A DNA stretch of 64,000 bases, taken from NCBI GenBank assembly GCA_037952775.1, contig JBANAY010000003.1, positions 21,948,001-22,012,000 of the forward strand. The letters are read 5' to 3'. The notes under the pieces are model-generated. The model made no database searches. It was given only the letters and a program-made list of their open reading frames with translations, and was not told where the DNA came from. Positions 10,601 through 25,600 of the stretch are shown in pieces. Both the position numbers and the translations under genes were made by a program. The stretch is from Clonostachys chloroleuca (Eukaryota > Ascomycota > Sordariomycetes > Hypocreales > Bionectriaceae). Within the stretch, counting starts at the first letter, position 1. Each line of letters begins with the position of its first letter.

Positions 10601-13600
10601 TTAGATGCCTCCATTGCGATGATGCCCATTTGGTTCTCCAAGAGTCGCTGGCCCTAGTGGGTTTGCTGCGAATTGCTTTAATGTCTCGGAAGCATCGGTA
10701 GCCATAAAGCGAATGGCATGTTCAAGCTGACTTGCAAGCTCCTCTTCTTGTGTAGAGCTCAAATGAGTTGAGTTGAAATGCATGGTAAAGCGAATGGTTG
10801 AGGGAGAAACGAGGCATTCAATTACCAATGGCTGGCCGAAGGATTCCTGTATCTCGGAGAGGCCATCCTCTTCGGTGACAGACGACATAACGTCCGATTC
10901 ATCACATATATCTGTGAGTTCGCTGGATGACTCAACTTTGAATATGCTTGAGAATGTAGCAGCATCCCGGCTATTGCCTCCAAGCTTCAATATATCTGGG
11001 AGGCCGAAGTGCTGATACGGGATCATTTCCGTAGTTTGCTTGTGCACGAGTTCAAGGAACGTACCAACGGACGTGTTGCGATCAATACGTAATCGAAGTG
11101 GCAAAATAGTAGAAACTGGCCCGGCAACATCACGAATGTCTGAAACAGGAGCATCTCGTCCAGTGAAAGACGTACCAAAACAGATATCATCCGTGCCGCA
11201 GTGATGAGCAAGTAGCAACGCCCACGAAGATTTTGCCAATGTCGAAGGGGATATTGAAGTTTGATGCGACTTCGGGAGATCAACAGATCGAGTTATTTTT
11301 GCAACGCCTTTTGACAAGCCATGGCTTGGAAATGGGAACGCAGCGGCTTTAGCACCTTTTAGCTGGTTCTGCCAGTATTTTCGGGCAGCCTCACAGTCTT
11401 GAGTCTCAAGGTGTTGAATGAAGTATCCGAAATCTCGGACGCTGGGGGCTTTTGTTCGATGATAATGATGGGAAAGTGTTCTCAGTATGAGACGTATTGT
11501 CCACTCATCATGGATGGCCTGGTGGGAAGTCAGAACGAATAGTGATTCCCCAGATGGCTGTTGTATCAATGCCCAGCGATTCAATCTTGAGCCGTAAGAC
11601 ATTTCCATATCATCAGCTTGGCTGATGTAATCCTCCAACTCCATGTTTTTGGTAGCTTCCCAAGCAACATCAAAAGCCACAACAACTTGCATCATAGTTC
11701 CAGAGACTTCGACGATGCGCGTTCGCAGGATGGGGCAGGACCCTACAGTCTTGACCCATGCATTACGGAACCTTTTGATGTTGACCTCCTCGGATAACCT
11801 GTATATCCGCCTGGAGATGAAGGGTTCTGTGTTTTCGTTGGACAGTGTCATTATATGCTCTTGAGTGGATGTTACAGGCATCGCGTTTTCGATTACTTGA
11901 CTCCCTGAAAGGTCGCAAATATCACCAACTTCCACATCCCAGTCCAGGTCCTGCAGATCAGCGGGAACCAAATCAAACGGTTCTAATTGTCGTTCATCAT
12001 CATCTTCTTCGTTTGAAAGTATCTCGATTGCCCGAGACGCTACAGTGGAAAGCCTGGGATCTTCGAAAATTTGTATGACTGTGAGTTCGATCCCGACCTC
12101 GCGAGCTGCAGCGACAAGGTGGATTGCTGTGATTGAATCGCCTCCGAGTTGCAAGAAGTTGTCGTCACGGCCAATTGACTCTGTAGATAAGCCAAGGATT
12201 GATGCCCACAGGGCCTGGATACGAGTCTCCATGGGGGTTTCTGGTGCTCGCTTCTCAGTATTGGTTAGCGAGTAGTGATGTAGTTGCTCTACAGACAACT
12301 TGGCGGTTTGTTCTTGCAGCGCTTTTCGATTAAGCTTTGATGAGGCGCTGATCGGCATGAAGTTGCATGGTATGAAGATCGAGGGGACCATGTAGGCAGG
12401 AAGATGAAGCCTGAGCTTACCCAGCAATTCTAGAAGTTGAAGTTTGAGGTCGGATGAGATTGTCTGGAACATAGATCCCAGATCACTTGTGCCAGTCCGT
12501 CTTGCGTCAGAAAAGGAGAGGTAAGCCACTATGTTTGTCGCTTCTGCGCTCCGTAGCACATCAACAGCGACCTGTGAAACTCCACCGAGTTCGGACAGTA
12601 TGTGGTGCTCAATTTCTCCCAGCTCAACGCGGAGACCTCTGATCTTGACCTGGGTATCCTTTCGGCTAACAAAATGCAATGTGCCGTCTGGATTATATGA
12701 GGCCAAATCGCCGGACAGGAAAGCGCGCTTGAAACGTGATCCTTGACCTGTAATTGCCCAAGAGGGTAGGTCTTCAACAACAGAAGCTCTTGTTTTCTCG
12801 ACATCGTTGAGGTATTCACGAATGATGGTAGGACCTTGGATCAAAACTTCACCTACAGTGCCGATGGGAGCTAGTTCTCTCGGGTTGGTAGGGTCGACAA
12901 TCCAGCAGCGGGAGCCAACCGGATACCCAATGGTTGCAGGTGCTTCATCAGAACTCTGATACTCGTGGATACTGCTTGCGAAACATGTTTCTCCGGGCCC
13001 CCAAAAGTTTATCAGGCGTACCCTTCCGTGCCATTGGTCGAAAAGATCCTGCGGCACAGTTTCGCCGCCCAGACCGAGACTCTTAAGAGAAGGGACCTGC
13101 TCTGGCCGTATGGTACGAGCAAATGCTGGGCTGACGAGAGCACAATTCACCCCGGCGTCTCGTATGAATTTTTGAACGTTGTTGAGCCTCATTTCGTCGG
13201 AAGGAATACAGATGCATGCTCCGCTGTATAGCGCTTGGAAGAGCTCGCCGATCGAGAAGTCGAAGGCGAAATTGGCGAATTGAAGCACTCGATCCCCAGG
13301 CTTAAAACAGATACGTTCTGAGATCCCATGCTGGGCCGAGGACAAAGAACCGTGTTCCATGATGAAGCCTTTCGGGGTACCTGTACTTCCCGAAGTGAAG
13401 AGAACATACGCTACATCTTCTGGTTTTATTTCGAGTTGGGGCCCATCAATTGATCCTTCAATACCGGAGAAGAAGGCATCAGTAACTTCGACTGTATCCT
13501 CGACTAGTTTCGAAAAGTATTTGGATTGGTCCGGGGAGATCAACACGAGTCGTGACCCTGTCTGTTGTACAATATTTTGTTTCCGCTCAAAGGGGTACTC

Positions 13601-16600
13601 CGGGTCGACGGGTGAGAAGGCGGCGCGGGCTTTATTAATTGCTAGTATTGAGACTGGATACCATTTGGATTTATTCATGCAGACGTGGACGACGTCACCA
13701 ACTCCAACATGATATTGTCTTACCAAGATTCCTGCAAGGCGGTTTGCGGAATCATTAAGTTCAGAGTACGTAAAATCTCCATCCCAGGCATGAACTGCTA
13801 CCGCGCCGGGTTGGCTCTTTGCAAAGTTGGCTATCACATTAGGCATGGGGATTTCAATGACTTTAGGTATGGGATTCCTGGTGATGGCTGTCTCAACATC
13901 CCAAGAAGACACCATTGAGACATTTTCTAGTCGTTTGTAGCGATCATCGGAAAGTATTTCTGAAACAAGCTTCTCAAATTGATGGGAAATCGCCTCGATC
14001 TGGGGTCTCTTTAGAACACCGGCGTCGTAAATCAAACATAGCTCAACTTCGTCGCCGGCCAGCAGGCATTGCATGACAAGCGGATAGGTGAAATATCCGG
14101 CTAGTGAGGATTGAATTGAATTCTCATCACCTTTTGAGGGAAGAAGGATCGACTCATTTTTCTGGTACTCGTATTGCTGCGAAGGTTGAATCACTGTGAG
14201 ACTGGAAAATTCACAAGCTTGCTTGGCATCATCGCTGACTTTGGCGATGTTTTGGATACCATACTGCTCATAGGCAGCCATGCCAAACGCCTGGGTCTGC
14301 ACATCCTCTAAGAAGGTGTGAACAGTTTTCTGTTTGTCAAGCTTGATGCGAACGGGGATGGTTGCGATCATTGTTCCGGGAATTCGATCTATCCCGGCAA
14401 CTGGCGCGTTGCGGCCAGACACGGTAGCTGCGAAAGTGATGTCCTCAGATCCACAGTACCGAGCGAGCAGCAAAGCCCAGGCAGCGCGCAGTATTGTAGC
14501 GCTTGTGACCGACCTGCTCTTCAGTCCGGGGAATGACAACGTTTTCTTGAGGACCTCGGTGATGGACGAAAGGCTCTTGGAGGCTGGTGGGAAAGGAGCC
14601 CTTTGAGCACCGCGAAGCTGCTCCTCCCAGAAAGCTTTATTTGCGGATTCGCTAATTGTCATGGAATATGCAATGAATGTCGAATAAGGAGTCAATCGCG
14701 GTACTTCCGTGTTATGGTAGATGTGGTTGAACACTCTCATAATTAGTTGTACTGTCCACCCGTCGAATACTGTGTGGTGCGCTAGCCATACAAAATCGAA
14801 AGTCCCTGTTTCATCCTTGTAGAGGAAAAATCGATTGAGACGATCTCCATACGACATGGTTACATCAGCCAAGTAAGCAGGTATGTTTGTATCAGCAGAC
14901 ACCTCTTCCCAAGTGAAGTCATCTTTGAACACTGCCTGGAGCGTCTTGCCCTGGACCTGGACGATTCTTGTTCGTAGAGTGGGACACATCTCGGCAGTCC
15001 GGCCCCAAGCATGCTGGAAGGCAGCGATATCTACCATGCTTGAAAGCTGAAAGGCGTTCTGGGCAATATATGACCTTGGCTGTTTCACTGTCAAAGCCAT
15101 AAGACCAGACTGTAAGGGGGTACAGGGGAGAACATCTTCTATTTGACTGCCATCAGGAAATCCACATTTGCTCGCCACTCCATGAATTGTTTCATCAAGG
15201 GGAAGATCCGAAATCAATCTGAAGGCAACGGGAACACCATTGATATCGTCCACAATTGGCGCCGCTGCGCTCGCCATCGCAGAAAGCCGCGGGTCTCGGA
15301 AAATTGTTGCAACATCAAGTGAAAGACGTTGTTCACGCGCCAGGGTGCTCAATCTGATCGCACTGATGGAGTCGCCGCCAGCTCTTAGGAAACTCTCATG
15401 TCGGCCAATATCGTTGGCGCCAATGGGTAATACTTGAGCCCAGAGCTGAGATAATGTGATCTCAAGCTCGGTCTGCGGTTTTTCTAAGCTTTGAGCACTG
15501 CTCGAAAACTTGAGTCGTTGACTAGCTGGAGCAGCGTTTGCAATTTCCCGAAGCTTTCTCCTGTCAACTTTGCCGGATCTGTTCCTCTCCGGGGTGCCCT
15601 GAAACACAAGGTACATCCCAGGCACCATATAGGCGGGTAGTTCTGCTCCCAATGAAGAGTCAAACCCTGCGATCAAGTCATATATCTCCTTTGGTATCTC
15701 GTCGATCAACCTGAATCTAGTATCTTGAGCATAAGGTCCACTCGTGTACCACAGTAGAACCGCCAAGGTATCTGTCGCAGTCTCCTCATTGATAATACAA
15801 TCGACAACACAGCTCATATCTGAAGGCAATTTCTGTTCCACGCGGATTTCAATCTCACTGAGTTCGACACGCTGCCCATGGAGTTTAATTTGTGTATCTT
15901 TGCGCCCAAGATAATAGAAGGATCCATCTTCAAGTCGGCGTACAAGGTCACCTGTAAGGTAAGCCTTCCTAGGGAAACCACTCCCAGGAAGCCAGTCAAC
16001 GTCATAGAGCCAGGCCTTGTTCGCCACTTCGCTAGCACTGATATACCCTCGTGCCATCATCGGTCCTTGAATCATTAGCTCACCAATACACCCGACCGGG
16101 ACAAGCTCCCTGTAGTTATCGGGATTCACAGCCCACCAGGCACCTGACGAGGGGCCGCCAATATTATTGGGCCGTGGGTTATCTCCGATTTCTCTCATCT
16201 CGCTACAGTTGGAGGCCTCTGCTGGCCCGTACATGGTGAAGATTTTGGCGTGGCCTTTCCAATGGTCGATGGCTTTCTGCGTCACTCTCTCCCCGCCAAG
16301 TCCAACTCCCTTTACGGTCGGTATTTCACTAGGATTTAGGAGTCCAGCCAGGGTTGGGGTGAAGAAAGCCCAATTCGCTCGGGTGGAGTTTATAGCTCCG
16401 TGGATGTCATTGTATCGCTGCCATTCTGACGGAATACAAAGGCATGCGCCGCGAGAGAGAGACATCAGTATATCATATATTCCCATATCAAACGTGTATG
16501 CGGAATATGTAAAGACACGTGTGTCTGGACTCCAGCCCAGGGTATCGGCGTGCCATTTCGCCGTCGAGCAAGTATTGCGGTGCTCAAAAATGATGCCCTT

Positions 16601-19600
16601 CGGCTTTCCCGTAGACCCAGAAGTATACAAGACAATACTGGGGTCGGACGGCTTCACGAGAGAAATCGAGGAGGGATCAATCTCAGCTACCTCTGACGAT
16701 TCGAGGACGAAATCTTTGTTGACAATAACGAAATCAATTCCAAGCTGCCCAACTAGGTCAAGACAGGATGGATCAGCAAGTACCAGTGTCGAGTTGGTGT
16801 CATCGATGATTTCTTTCAAGCGAGATGCTGGCGACTTGTAATCGAGCGGCACAAATGCACCACCAGCCATATTGATCGCAACCATCGATATGACAGCCCA
16901 GATAGACTTAGGGAAGCACACTGGGATGAAGACTCCAGGCTTAATACCTAGATGGCGCAACTTGTTCGCCAGCTTCTCAGCAAAGTAGCCCATTTCCTTG
17001 TAGGACATTTCACCATCCCAAGATACCAAAGCCTGTGAATTAGGTCTCAGCTCTATCTGTTCGCGAATTAAGTCATGAATACACATTTCAATCGGAGAGT
17101 GCATATTCTGGTAGCGAAGGGCATGTTCAATATCCCAAGGGCTGGTCAGAGAGATGTTGCCAACAGTCTCTGAGGGTTTCGTGAAAAGCTGCTGAACAAC
17201 AAATTCCCACTGGTGAATTATTGCGTTGACTAGGTCTGTGGATAGAACATTGCTGTCATAACTTAAAGTTATTCCGATATGGTCGGGGAATAAATCCAGG
17301 CCAAACATAAGGGGATAGGTGAAATAGTTGACACTCTCTTTCTCGGTCATCTCATTTCCTTCGACGAACTTCAGGACCGAGTCATGCTCGCTATTCCCCT
17401 GAATATGGGATTGCGGCCGAATGACCAAAAGGCTAGAGAACTGGCATGCATTTCGTGCGTTATTGCTTACTTTTGCAATGTTCTGGATGCCGAATTGTTC
17501 ATACGTTGTCATCTCAGTAGCGTGGTTCTGCACAGCTCGGAGGAGGCTTTCCACATTAGTAGAACTATCAAGCCGGATTCGAACTGGTATGGTAGCAATT
17601 GTAGGACCAGGCATGTCCTGCAACCCGGTGAGGGAGGCGTTCCGGCCGGAAACAGTTGCACCAAAACACACATCGCTGGTATTGCAATGCCTGGCTAAGA
17701 CTATGGCCCACGCTGCTCTCAGAACCGTTGCGAGGGTTGCAGAAGTACCTAATCTGGCCGGAATTTGCACTCTGTGATGGGCAAACTTGAAGATAGGCGT
17801 CGTGTTTTTGAGGCTGGGTGGTGGGAATGGCATACTGGTTGCACCTTCAAGCTGCTTGCCCCAGAAGCCGGCAGCCGCATCCCAGTCGAGATCAAGAGTA
17901 TGCTTTATGAAATTGGCATACGGGTACAATTGGTTGGGCACTTTTCCCCAGTAGCACTCAAACAGTGTTCTAAAGGCCAACTGTAGTGCCCACCCATCCG
18001 AGATGGAATGATGCGATATCCATACAAAGAAGGTTTTACCAGATGGGGCATCTGATACGATCGCGTAGCGATTGAGTGAAGTTCCAAAAGTCATGGTATA
18101 ACTCTGAGTGACATTAACGAAGTCTTCAAGGCTCATTCCCTGCGTAGGCTCCCAGTGCAAGTCTTCCTTCAGCAATACTTGAATAGGGCGGTTGCCGGAA
18201 TCTATGATTCTGGTCCTCAAATTCCCATTCAGCTTCACGGTTTGCTTCCAAGCAGATTTAAACCTTTCGATATCGATGTGGTCTGGAATCTCAAGGAAAT
18301 ACTTTGCAATGTAGGACCCGGCTTGTTTTACGGAGAGAGAGATTAATCCCTCCTGGAGAGGAGAACAGGGGAAAGCATCTTCAATAGAGCATTCTTTCGG
18401 TAAGCCAAGCTCAGAGTGCGCATCCCCTAGCACCAGGTCTCGCTCAAGAGTCGTTAGAAGTTCGAATGGTTCGAGATGAAGCTCAGTTGATTCCGAGCTA
18501 GTCGCTTTGCTTGCTCGAAGGGCGAGCTGGAAGAGCTGAGGGTGGCGGAAAACGTCATCAGCGCGGATGGTGATACCCTCTTTTCGAGACGCAGTCATGA
18601 GATGAATAGCTGCGATTGAATCACCACCAATTGCAAAGAAACCGTCGTCGCGACCAATTGCATTAGTAGAGATATGAAGCACCTCTGCCCAGAGTTTCTG
18701 TAGTCTGATCTCCATGTCCGTGGCGGGCGGTCGTTTCTTTGCATTTTGAAGAGAATATGCAACAATTTGATTTTGATCAAGGCTTGACGCCTCAGCAATG
18801 AGCGTCTTCCTATCGAGTTTCGAGGATGTGATGAAAGGCATATGACTGCAAGGAATAAACAGCCTAGGCACCATGTAAAGTGGAAGGGCTACCTTCAGTT
18901 TGGCAAGCATGTCCGCCACCTGGTGGCCGATGTCCTTACTCATTGGTAGGAACCGGCCGTCATTTGGCAGTTTTACTGAGTTGGAATCATCGGTGAAGCA
19001 CAGGAAGGCAGCAAGTGTTGCCCCAGCAGGAGTATGAACAATGTCAACCGCTACTCGACGCAGACCAAAGAGATGTGATTGAATTGCATTCTCAACTTCT
19101 CCTAGTTCGACTCGAGCGCCACGGACTTTGACTTGAGTATCCTTACGGCTAGCGAATTCAAGGAGCCCACTCCTGTTGATGAAGCAAAGGTCACCGGTAC
19201 GGAATCCGCGACCCCATTTATTCGCGCGGTGATCCCATTGCGGAACATTCTGAATCGTCGACATCTTTGTACGCTCCGGATCTGATAGATATTCACGCAG
19301 AAGTGTCGGGCCTTGGACAACAACTTCACCCAGGGTTCCTATCGGCGCAAGCTTGTAAGGATCGTCGGGCTGTACTACCCAAGAGAAACCACCAACTGGC
19401 CTACCCAAGGTCTGTGGAGATTCTTCGATAGATTTGAATTCATGCAAAGTGCTAAAGACACATGTTTCCGCGGGGCCCCAACCATTCATGAAGCGGACAT
19501 TGGCCACGATCCATTTCTCAAAAACATCTCTTGGGATTGCCTCTCCTGCTAGGAGCAGGAGCTCAAGCGAGGGCACAGACTCAGGAGTCAAGGTACGGAC

Positions 19601-22600
19601 AAATGATGGCGTGAAAAAGGCCCACGTAACGTTGTGGTCGCGAATGAAGTCGGCTACGCCACCGAGACGGACATCATCAGATGGCACGCAGAGTGTAGCG
19701 CCAGAAATCAAGGGCCCGACAATCTCGCCGACGGACATATCAAATACATAGGAAGCGAATTGGAGCATCCTGACGTTTGGATTGAAGCCTAGTCTTCGCA
19801 CAACGGCAGTCTGGCTTGTGCATAGGGCGCGATGTTCCATCACCAACCCTTTCGGGGTGCCAGTACTTCCAGATGTGAAAAGAACGTAGCAAACATCGGA
19901 GGGCTCAGCCTTATTGTTTACTAGATCAGTTACTGACCCAGTGATTCTAGGTTCTTTGACCAGTTTGTCGACAAAAGCACGCGAAACTTGGAGGACCTTT
20001 AATAATAGCGCATTGCTTAGTTCAGCCTGTTTAGCTGATGTGAGTATGAGCTTTGCCTTGGTCTGAGATACGAGCTGCTGCAGGCGTTGATGGGGATGAG
20101 ATGGGTCAAGAGGCACCCATCCGGCACAAGCCTTATTAATGGCCAAAATGGAGATCAAATGGAATGCTGACTTCTCAAAGCAGACATGAACAAGATCTCC
20201 TCTTTGAACACCGAGCTCAACAACCAAGTACCGCGCTAGATAATCGGCATACATGTTGAATTCGCCATATGTCAGAGTAGCATCCCAGGCTTGTATAGCG
20301 ATGGCATCGGGCCTTGCCCTTGCCTGCTTTTCAACCAACTCATGGAATGTGGCGTTAATTATCTCCGGGACTTCGGTGTTGAGGTTCTGAGCATGTTTAA
20401 GATCCCAAGGGCTCGCCGTTTCTAGCTCTCGAATCGGCTTGCTGCCCTCGACGGAAAGTGTTTTGATAATATGCTGGAGTTGGCTCATGAGACCCTCAAC
20501 TTGGAAGGTGCTGATGTCTTGAGAATAATAGGTGACATCAAGGTGAATCTCTGAGGAAGAAACAAAAGCCTGTACGATTAATGGATAGTTGAAATATCCT
20601 TGGATGTTTGGGTCGTTACTCTCATCGTTTAACACAGGTACAAGTATCTTTTCCGCCCCACGGCCAGTCTCAGCCATTTTCTCACGTGGTTGAACAACCA
20701 ACAGGCTGGAAAAGCCGCAGGCGTCACGAATTGAGTCCCCAAGCTTGAGAATATTATGTAATCCAAACTGTTCATATGCAACAGTTTCGGTAGCTTGTGC
20801 TTGTACCAATTGCAGGAATTCAATGGTGGATTTATGGGGGTTGATGAGAATGTGGACGGGCATGGTTGTTACGACAGGGCCCGCCAGCTCACTAATTCCA
20901 GCAACAGGTGCTTGACGGCCGGAAACAGATGTTCCGAAACAGACGCTCTCTGTGCCACAGTATTGGGCCAGAAGCAAGGCCCATGCAGCTCGTATAATCG
21001 TGGCTTGAGTTATGGAAGCGTGCGAAGACATCGGTAACTTAAATTCGCGGTTCAAACCTCTTGTTTCAGTTTTCTCGAAATTTTGTCTTCGAGGAGGAAA
21101 ACTTGCAGCTGAAGCGTCTTTAAGCTCCTTGAGCCAAAACTGCCGCGCAGCCTCTTTGTCTAAGCTTTCAGTGTAGTTGATAAAAGCATCAAACGGTTTG
21201 ACCTCATAGTGGTTTGTTTGGTTGTATGATTCAGCTAAGGTTTGAAGCACAAGCTGAACTGACCAGCCGTCATAAATTGCGTGATGAGCAGTAAAACTGA
21301 AGAAAGTCTCGCCGCTGGACTCCTCAAATAATGCCCATCTGTTCAAACGGGAACCATAAGACATATTGAGCTTTTGTCTTATATAATCTTTCAAACTGAT
21401 ATTTGTAGTATCCTCCCAAGAGCCATCGTTTGCCACAACTAGCTGTAGTGTTTGCTGAGAGGTGTTGACAATGCGGGTACGTAAGTTTCGACACAAGCAA
21501 ACCGTTCTTCCCCAAGCGTTTCGAAATCGATTCACGTCCACGTTGGGGTCTAACTTGTAAAGAAACTTTCCGGTATGTGAACCTGGTTGCTTTACAGTAA
21601 GTGCCATTAATCCCTCCTGAAATGCAGTCACGGGCATAGCGTTTTCGATATGTTGGTCAGGACTAAGACCACACAGATCTCTGGCTTCACTCTCCCAATC
21701 AACACCACGCAATCTCTGGGACAGTAAACTAAATGGCTGAATTATTTCATTGGTTTGTTTGTGTGTTGATCCGAGCTCAATGGTACAAGAAGCTACTGCA
21801 TGGAGACGAGGGTCATCAAAGATGTCTTTCACAGTAAGTCCGAGTCCAACCCCTCGAGCCTTAGCAACCAGCTGGATTGCCCTAATCGAGTCGCCACCAA
21901 TTTGTAAGAAACTGTCATCAATTCCAATGGAATCGGTGGAAAGTTTGAGAAGGGAGGCCCAAAGCTCTTGCATGCGGCTTTCTATGGGTGTCCGGGGGGC
22001 TCGTTTCGTGGAATTGACAAGTGAGTAATGCGCCAACTGATCTTGCGTAAGAGACGAGAGCGATCCTTGGAGAGCTTTACGGTCGAGCTTTGAAGTGCCT
22101 CCCATGGGCATATACCCACACGGAATAAAAATAGAGGGGACCATATATCCCGGGAGAATAGTCTTGAGCTTTCCAACTAATTCCAAAATCTTGTGTTCAA
22201 GTCCTGGCGCGACTGGCAAGAACATGTCGGATGCAAATGTACCGTCGGCCCTGACGAACTTTGTCTCGTCAGAAAAGGCAAAATAGGCAACAAGATGGAC
22301 AGCTCCCTCGGGCCTGTACACGTCAACAGCGACTTGCTCTGCTTCCTCCAGCAGCGACATTATATGATGCTCGATCTCAGACAATTCCACACGCAGGCCC
22401 CGAATCTTGACTTGGGTGTCTTTCCGACTCACGAATTCCATCTTGCCCTGGGCGTTATAGAACGCAAGATCTCCACTCCTATAGGAACGACTGAATGAGA
22501 TGCCATCGCGTTCAAATGCCCACGGAGGCACGTTCTCGACCCTGCATGCCTTTGTTTTCTCTGGATCCCCGAGGTATTCTCGAAACACAGTTGGACCCTG

Positions 22601-25600
22601 AACCAGGATTTCACCAACCGTACCGATAGGTGCTAGAACTCTTGGGTCCTCAGGGGTAACAAGCCAATTGTAAGCAGCAATAGGCTCTCCTATACTCGAC
22701 GGAGAGTCTTCTGGAGACGTGTACTCGTGTGTTGAGCTAATAAAGCAGGTCTCACTTGGTCCCCATGCCCCTATCAATCGCACCTTTCCGAACCAGCTCT
22801 CATAGACATCTCTTTGCACGGTCTCTCCTCCAATTAGAAGCCATTTAAGAGATGGCACTTCCTCGGGCCTGATCGTGCTGGCGAAGGTAGGAGTGAACAA
22901 GGCCCCGTTCACCTGGGCCATATTCATGAAACCCTGCATGTTATTAAGCCTCATTTCCTCGGATGGGAGACAGATGCAACCGCCGTTTACCCATGCCTGC
23001 CAGATCTCGCCGACCGAGAATCAAAGATGAAGTTACCAAATTGGAGGATACGAGCTTCAGATCCAACGCGCAGGCACTTGGCGAGATCTAGTTGCCCCGA
23101 TGCGAGAGCCCCATGCTCTATCACATAACCTTTAGGTATTCCAGTACTGCCTGAGGTGAACATGATGTATGCGATGTTGTTAGGGCTAACAGTGGTCTGC
23201 GGATTCTCGGGGTTATGTTTCAAGCCGAGCAAAAACTGTTTGTCTATTGGCACAACGTGTTCCACAAGACCCTGGGAAATTGGCAAATGATTCGGCGAGA
23301 CTAGAATGAGTTTTGCCTTTGTCTGTCTTATTATTTCCTGTTTCCTTTTGGCTGGGTGAGCTGGGTCGATGGGAGAGAAGGAAGCACCGGCTTTATGAAT
23401 AGCTAAAATAACAACACAATACCAAGCCGACTTGTCAAAACAAACATGTACAATGTCGCCCACTTTGACCTTCAGTTCATCTATGAGATGTGAAGCGAGG
23501 TTGTTCGCGAGAGTATTGAGCTCCTTATACGACAGCTCCCCGTCCCAGGAGTAAACTGCTGGAGCGTTTGGGTGAATGTTCACTTTTTCTTCAAAAATGT
23601 ATTGGACACAAGTATCAATAGCCCGAGGCAAAGGGTTTCGGGCTAAAGCGACTTCGACATCCCAATCAGAGGTCATAGAGACGTCCTTGAGGAGCTTGGA
23701 GCTATCGGTTCGCAGTTCCAAGATAAGCTTCTCGAGTTGGTGAGCCATGGCTTCGATTTGGATTGGCTTCAGAACACCGGTGTCATGGATAAATACTATC
23801 TCAATGCCACCGTCCACCAGTGTACCCTCCATAACGAGAGTGTAAGTCAAATATCCTTGAAGAGAGCTCTCAACAATATCATCTTCTAGGCCCATTGGGG
23901 TCAATAGGTCATTGCCGGAGAATATTCCAGACTGCTTGCTTGTTTGGACGGCGACTAAGCTGGATATGTCGCATGCCTCTTTACACTCGTCATTGATTGC
24001 GGCAATATTCTGTAAGCCGAACTGCTCATATTCAATCATATTAGACGCTTGGAGCTGAATTTCTTGTAAGAAATTTCCAACCGGTTTAGACCCATCAATC
24101 AAGACGTGGACCGGGACAGTGGCAACCATGACACCAGAAATGTCTTCAACACCTTGGATCGCAGCGTTACGACCTGATACAGCAGCACCATAACATACAT
24201 CATCAGTCCCGCTGTACCTGGCAAGGAGAATGGCCCACGCTGCCCGGATGATAGTAGCTTGGGTGATGGACGAGCCTTCTGATTTTGGTAATGTGACGAA
24301 TTTCGTAAACATCTTAGTTTCCCCGGATGCTGCAAGTTGTGGTGAAGGGAAAGGTGTCTTGTGGGCACCGCGTAACTGCTCGGCCCAGAACGCCTCAGCA
24401 GCGGCGACATCGACGGCCAGGGTGTAGGAGACGAACGCAGAATAAGGGACGATATTTGGTGGGCTTTTTTCATAGTAAAAACTGTCGATGCAATCGAGAA
24501 TGATCCCAATGGTCCAGCCGTCAAAGGTCGTGTGATGACTTCGCCACATTAGGTATTTCGTCCCTTCCGTATTGTTGAAGACCGTGAAACGGTTTAGCTG
24601 AGAGCCATATGTCATGCTGATACTTTTTGACATATCCAATAATCCCTGAGGCTCTGTATCCTCAGACAGCACTTCCCAAAAAACCTCATCCTTGACTACA
24701 ACTTGGAAGGCTTCTCCATCGGCGTCGATGATTCTCGTTCGCAAGTTGGAGCAATACTGAACAGTTCTTTCTATAGCGTGTTTAAGACGTCCAACATCAA
24801 CATCAGGTGATAGTCGGTACATATGGGTAGCAATGTAGGAGCCGGGTTGTTTTACAGAGAGAGCCATAATTCCCTCTTGTAGCTTTGTACTTGGGTAGGC
24901 ATCCTCAATGGCACTGCTGTCGAGTCTGTGATCATCGCGGCATAAGGAAAGAATACGACTCTTTTGGGCCTCGGAAATCATTCTAAAGGGCGTCGTGTCG
25001 AGCTTTGAATCACCCAAACCGTACTCTGCCGCTTCTGCCATTGAAGATAGCTGGGCCTCACTGAAAATCAGAGCAACATTCAGGCGAATGTTGTGATCGC
25101 GAGCCAGAGTGACCAGCTGGATCGCACTGATGGAATCACCACCCAACCTCAGGAAGCTGTCGTATTTCCCAATTTCCGAGACTTCAATGGACAGAATTTG
25201 GGCCCATAGGTCCCTTAACTTGAGTTCCATATGGGTTGTGGGGGGCATTTTTTCGTTACTCTCCAGTTCGAAGCGAAGCCGATCCTGCGTTGATATAGTC
25301 TTTGCGTGGGATAGAAGAATCTTTCTATCAACCTTTCCAGACGTAGACATATCCGGTTTTCCTTGGAATACCAGATAGGTTACTGGAACCATATATGAGG
25401 GCAAGACTGATTGCAGGGACTCGTTTAGTAAGGATAAAAGAGACTTTACTCCTTCATTAGCGTCTTCAAGCAATCTCAATGGGCCTTGAGCGATCTCATT
25501 GGAGGATTTATTGTACCATATCAAGGCCGTCAAACTCTCTGTGGGCGCTTCCTCGCTCTTCACAATATCGACAACTGCACTCATCTCATTTGGCAAGTAC

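Noticed and set aside
22987..23040. Intron at the NRPS break near 23,019
   Set aside because: The only GT...AG pair there spans about 31 nt and would remove conserved A-domain residues; a one-base indel explains the break fully.
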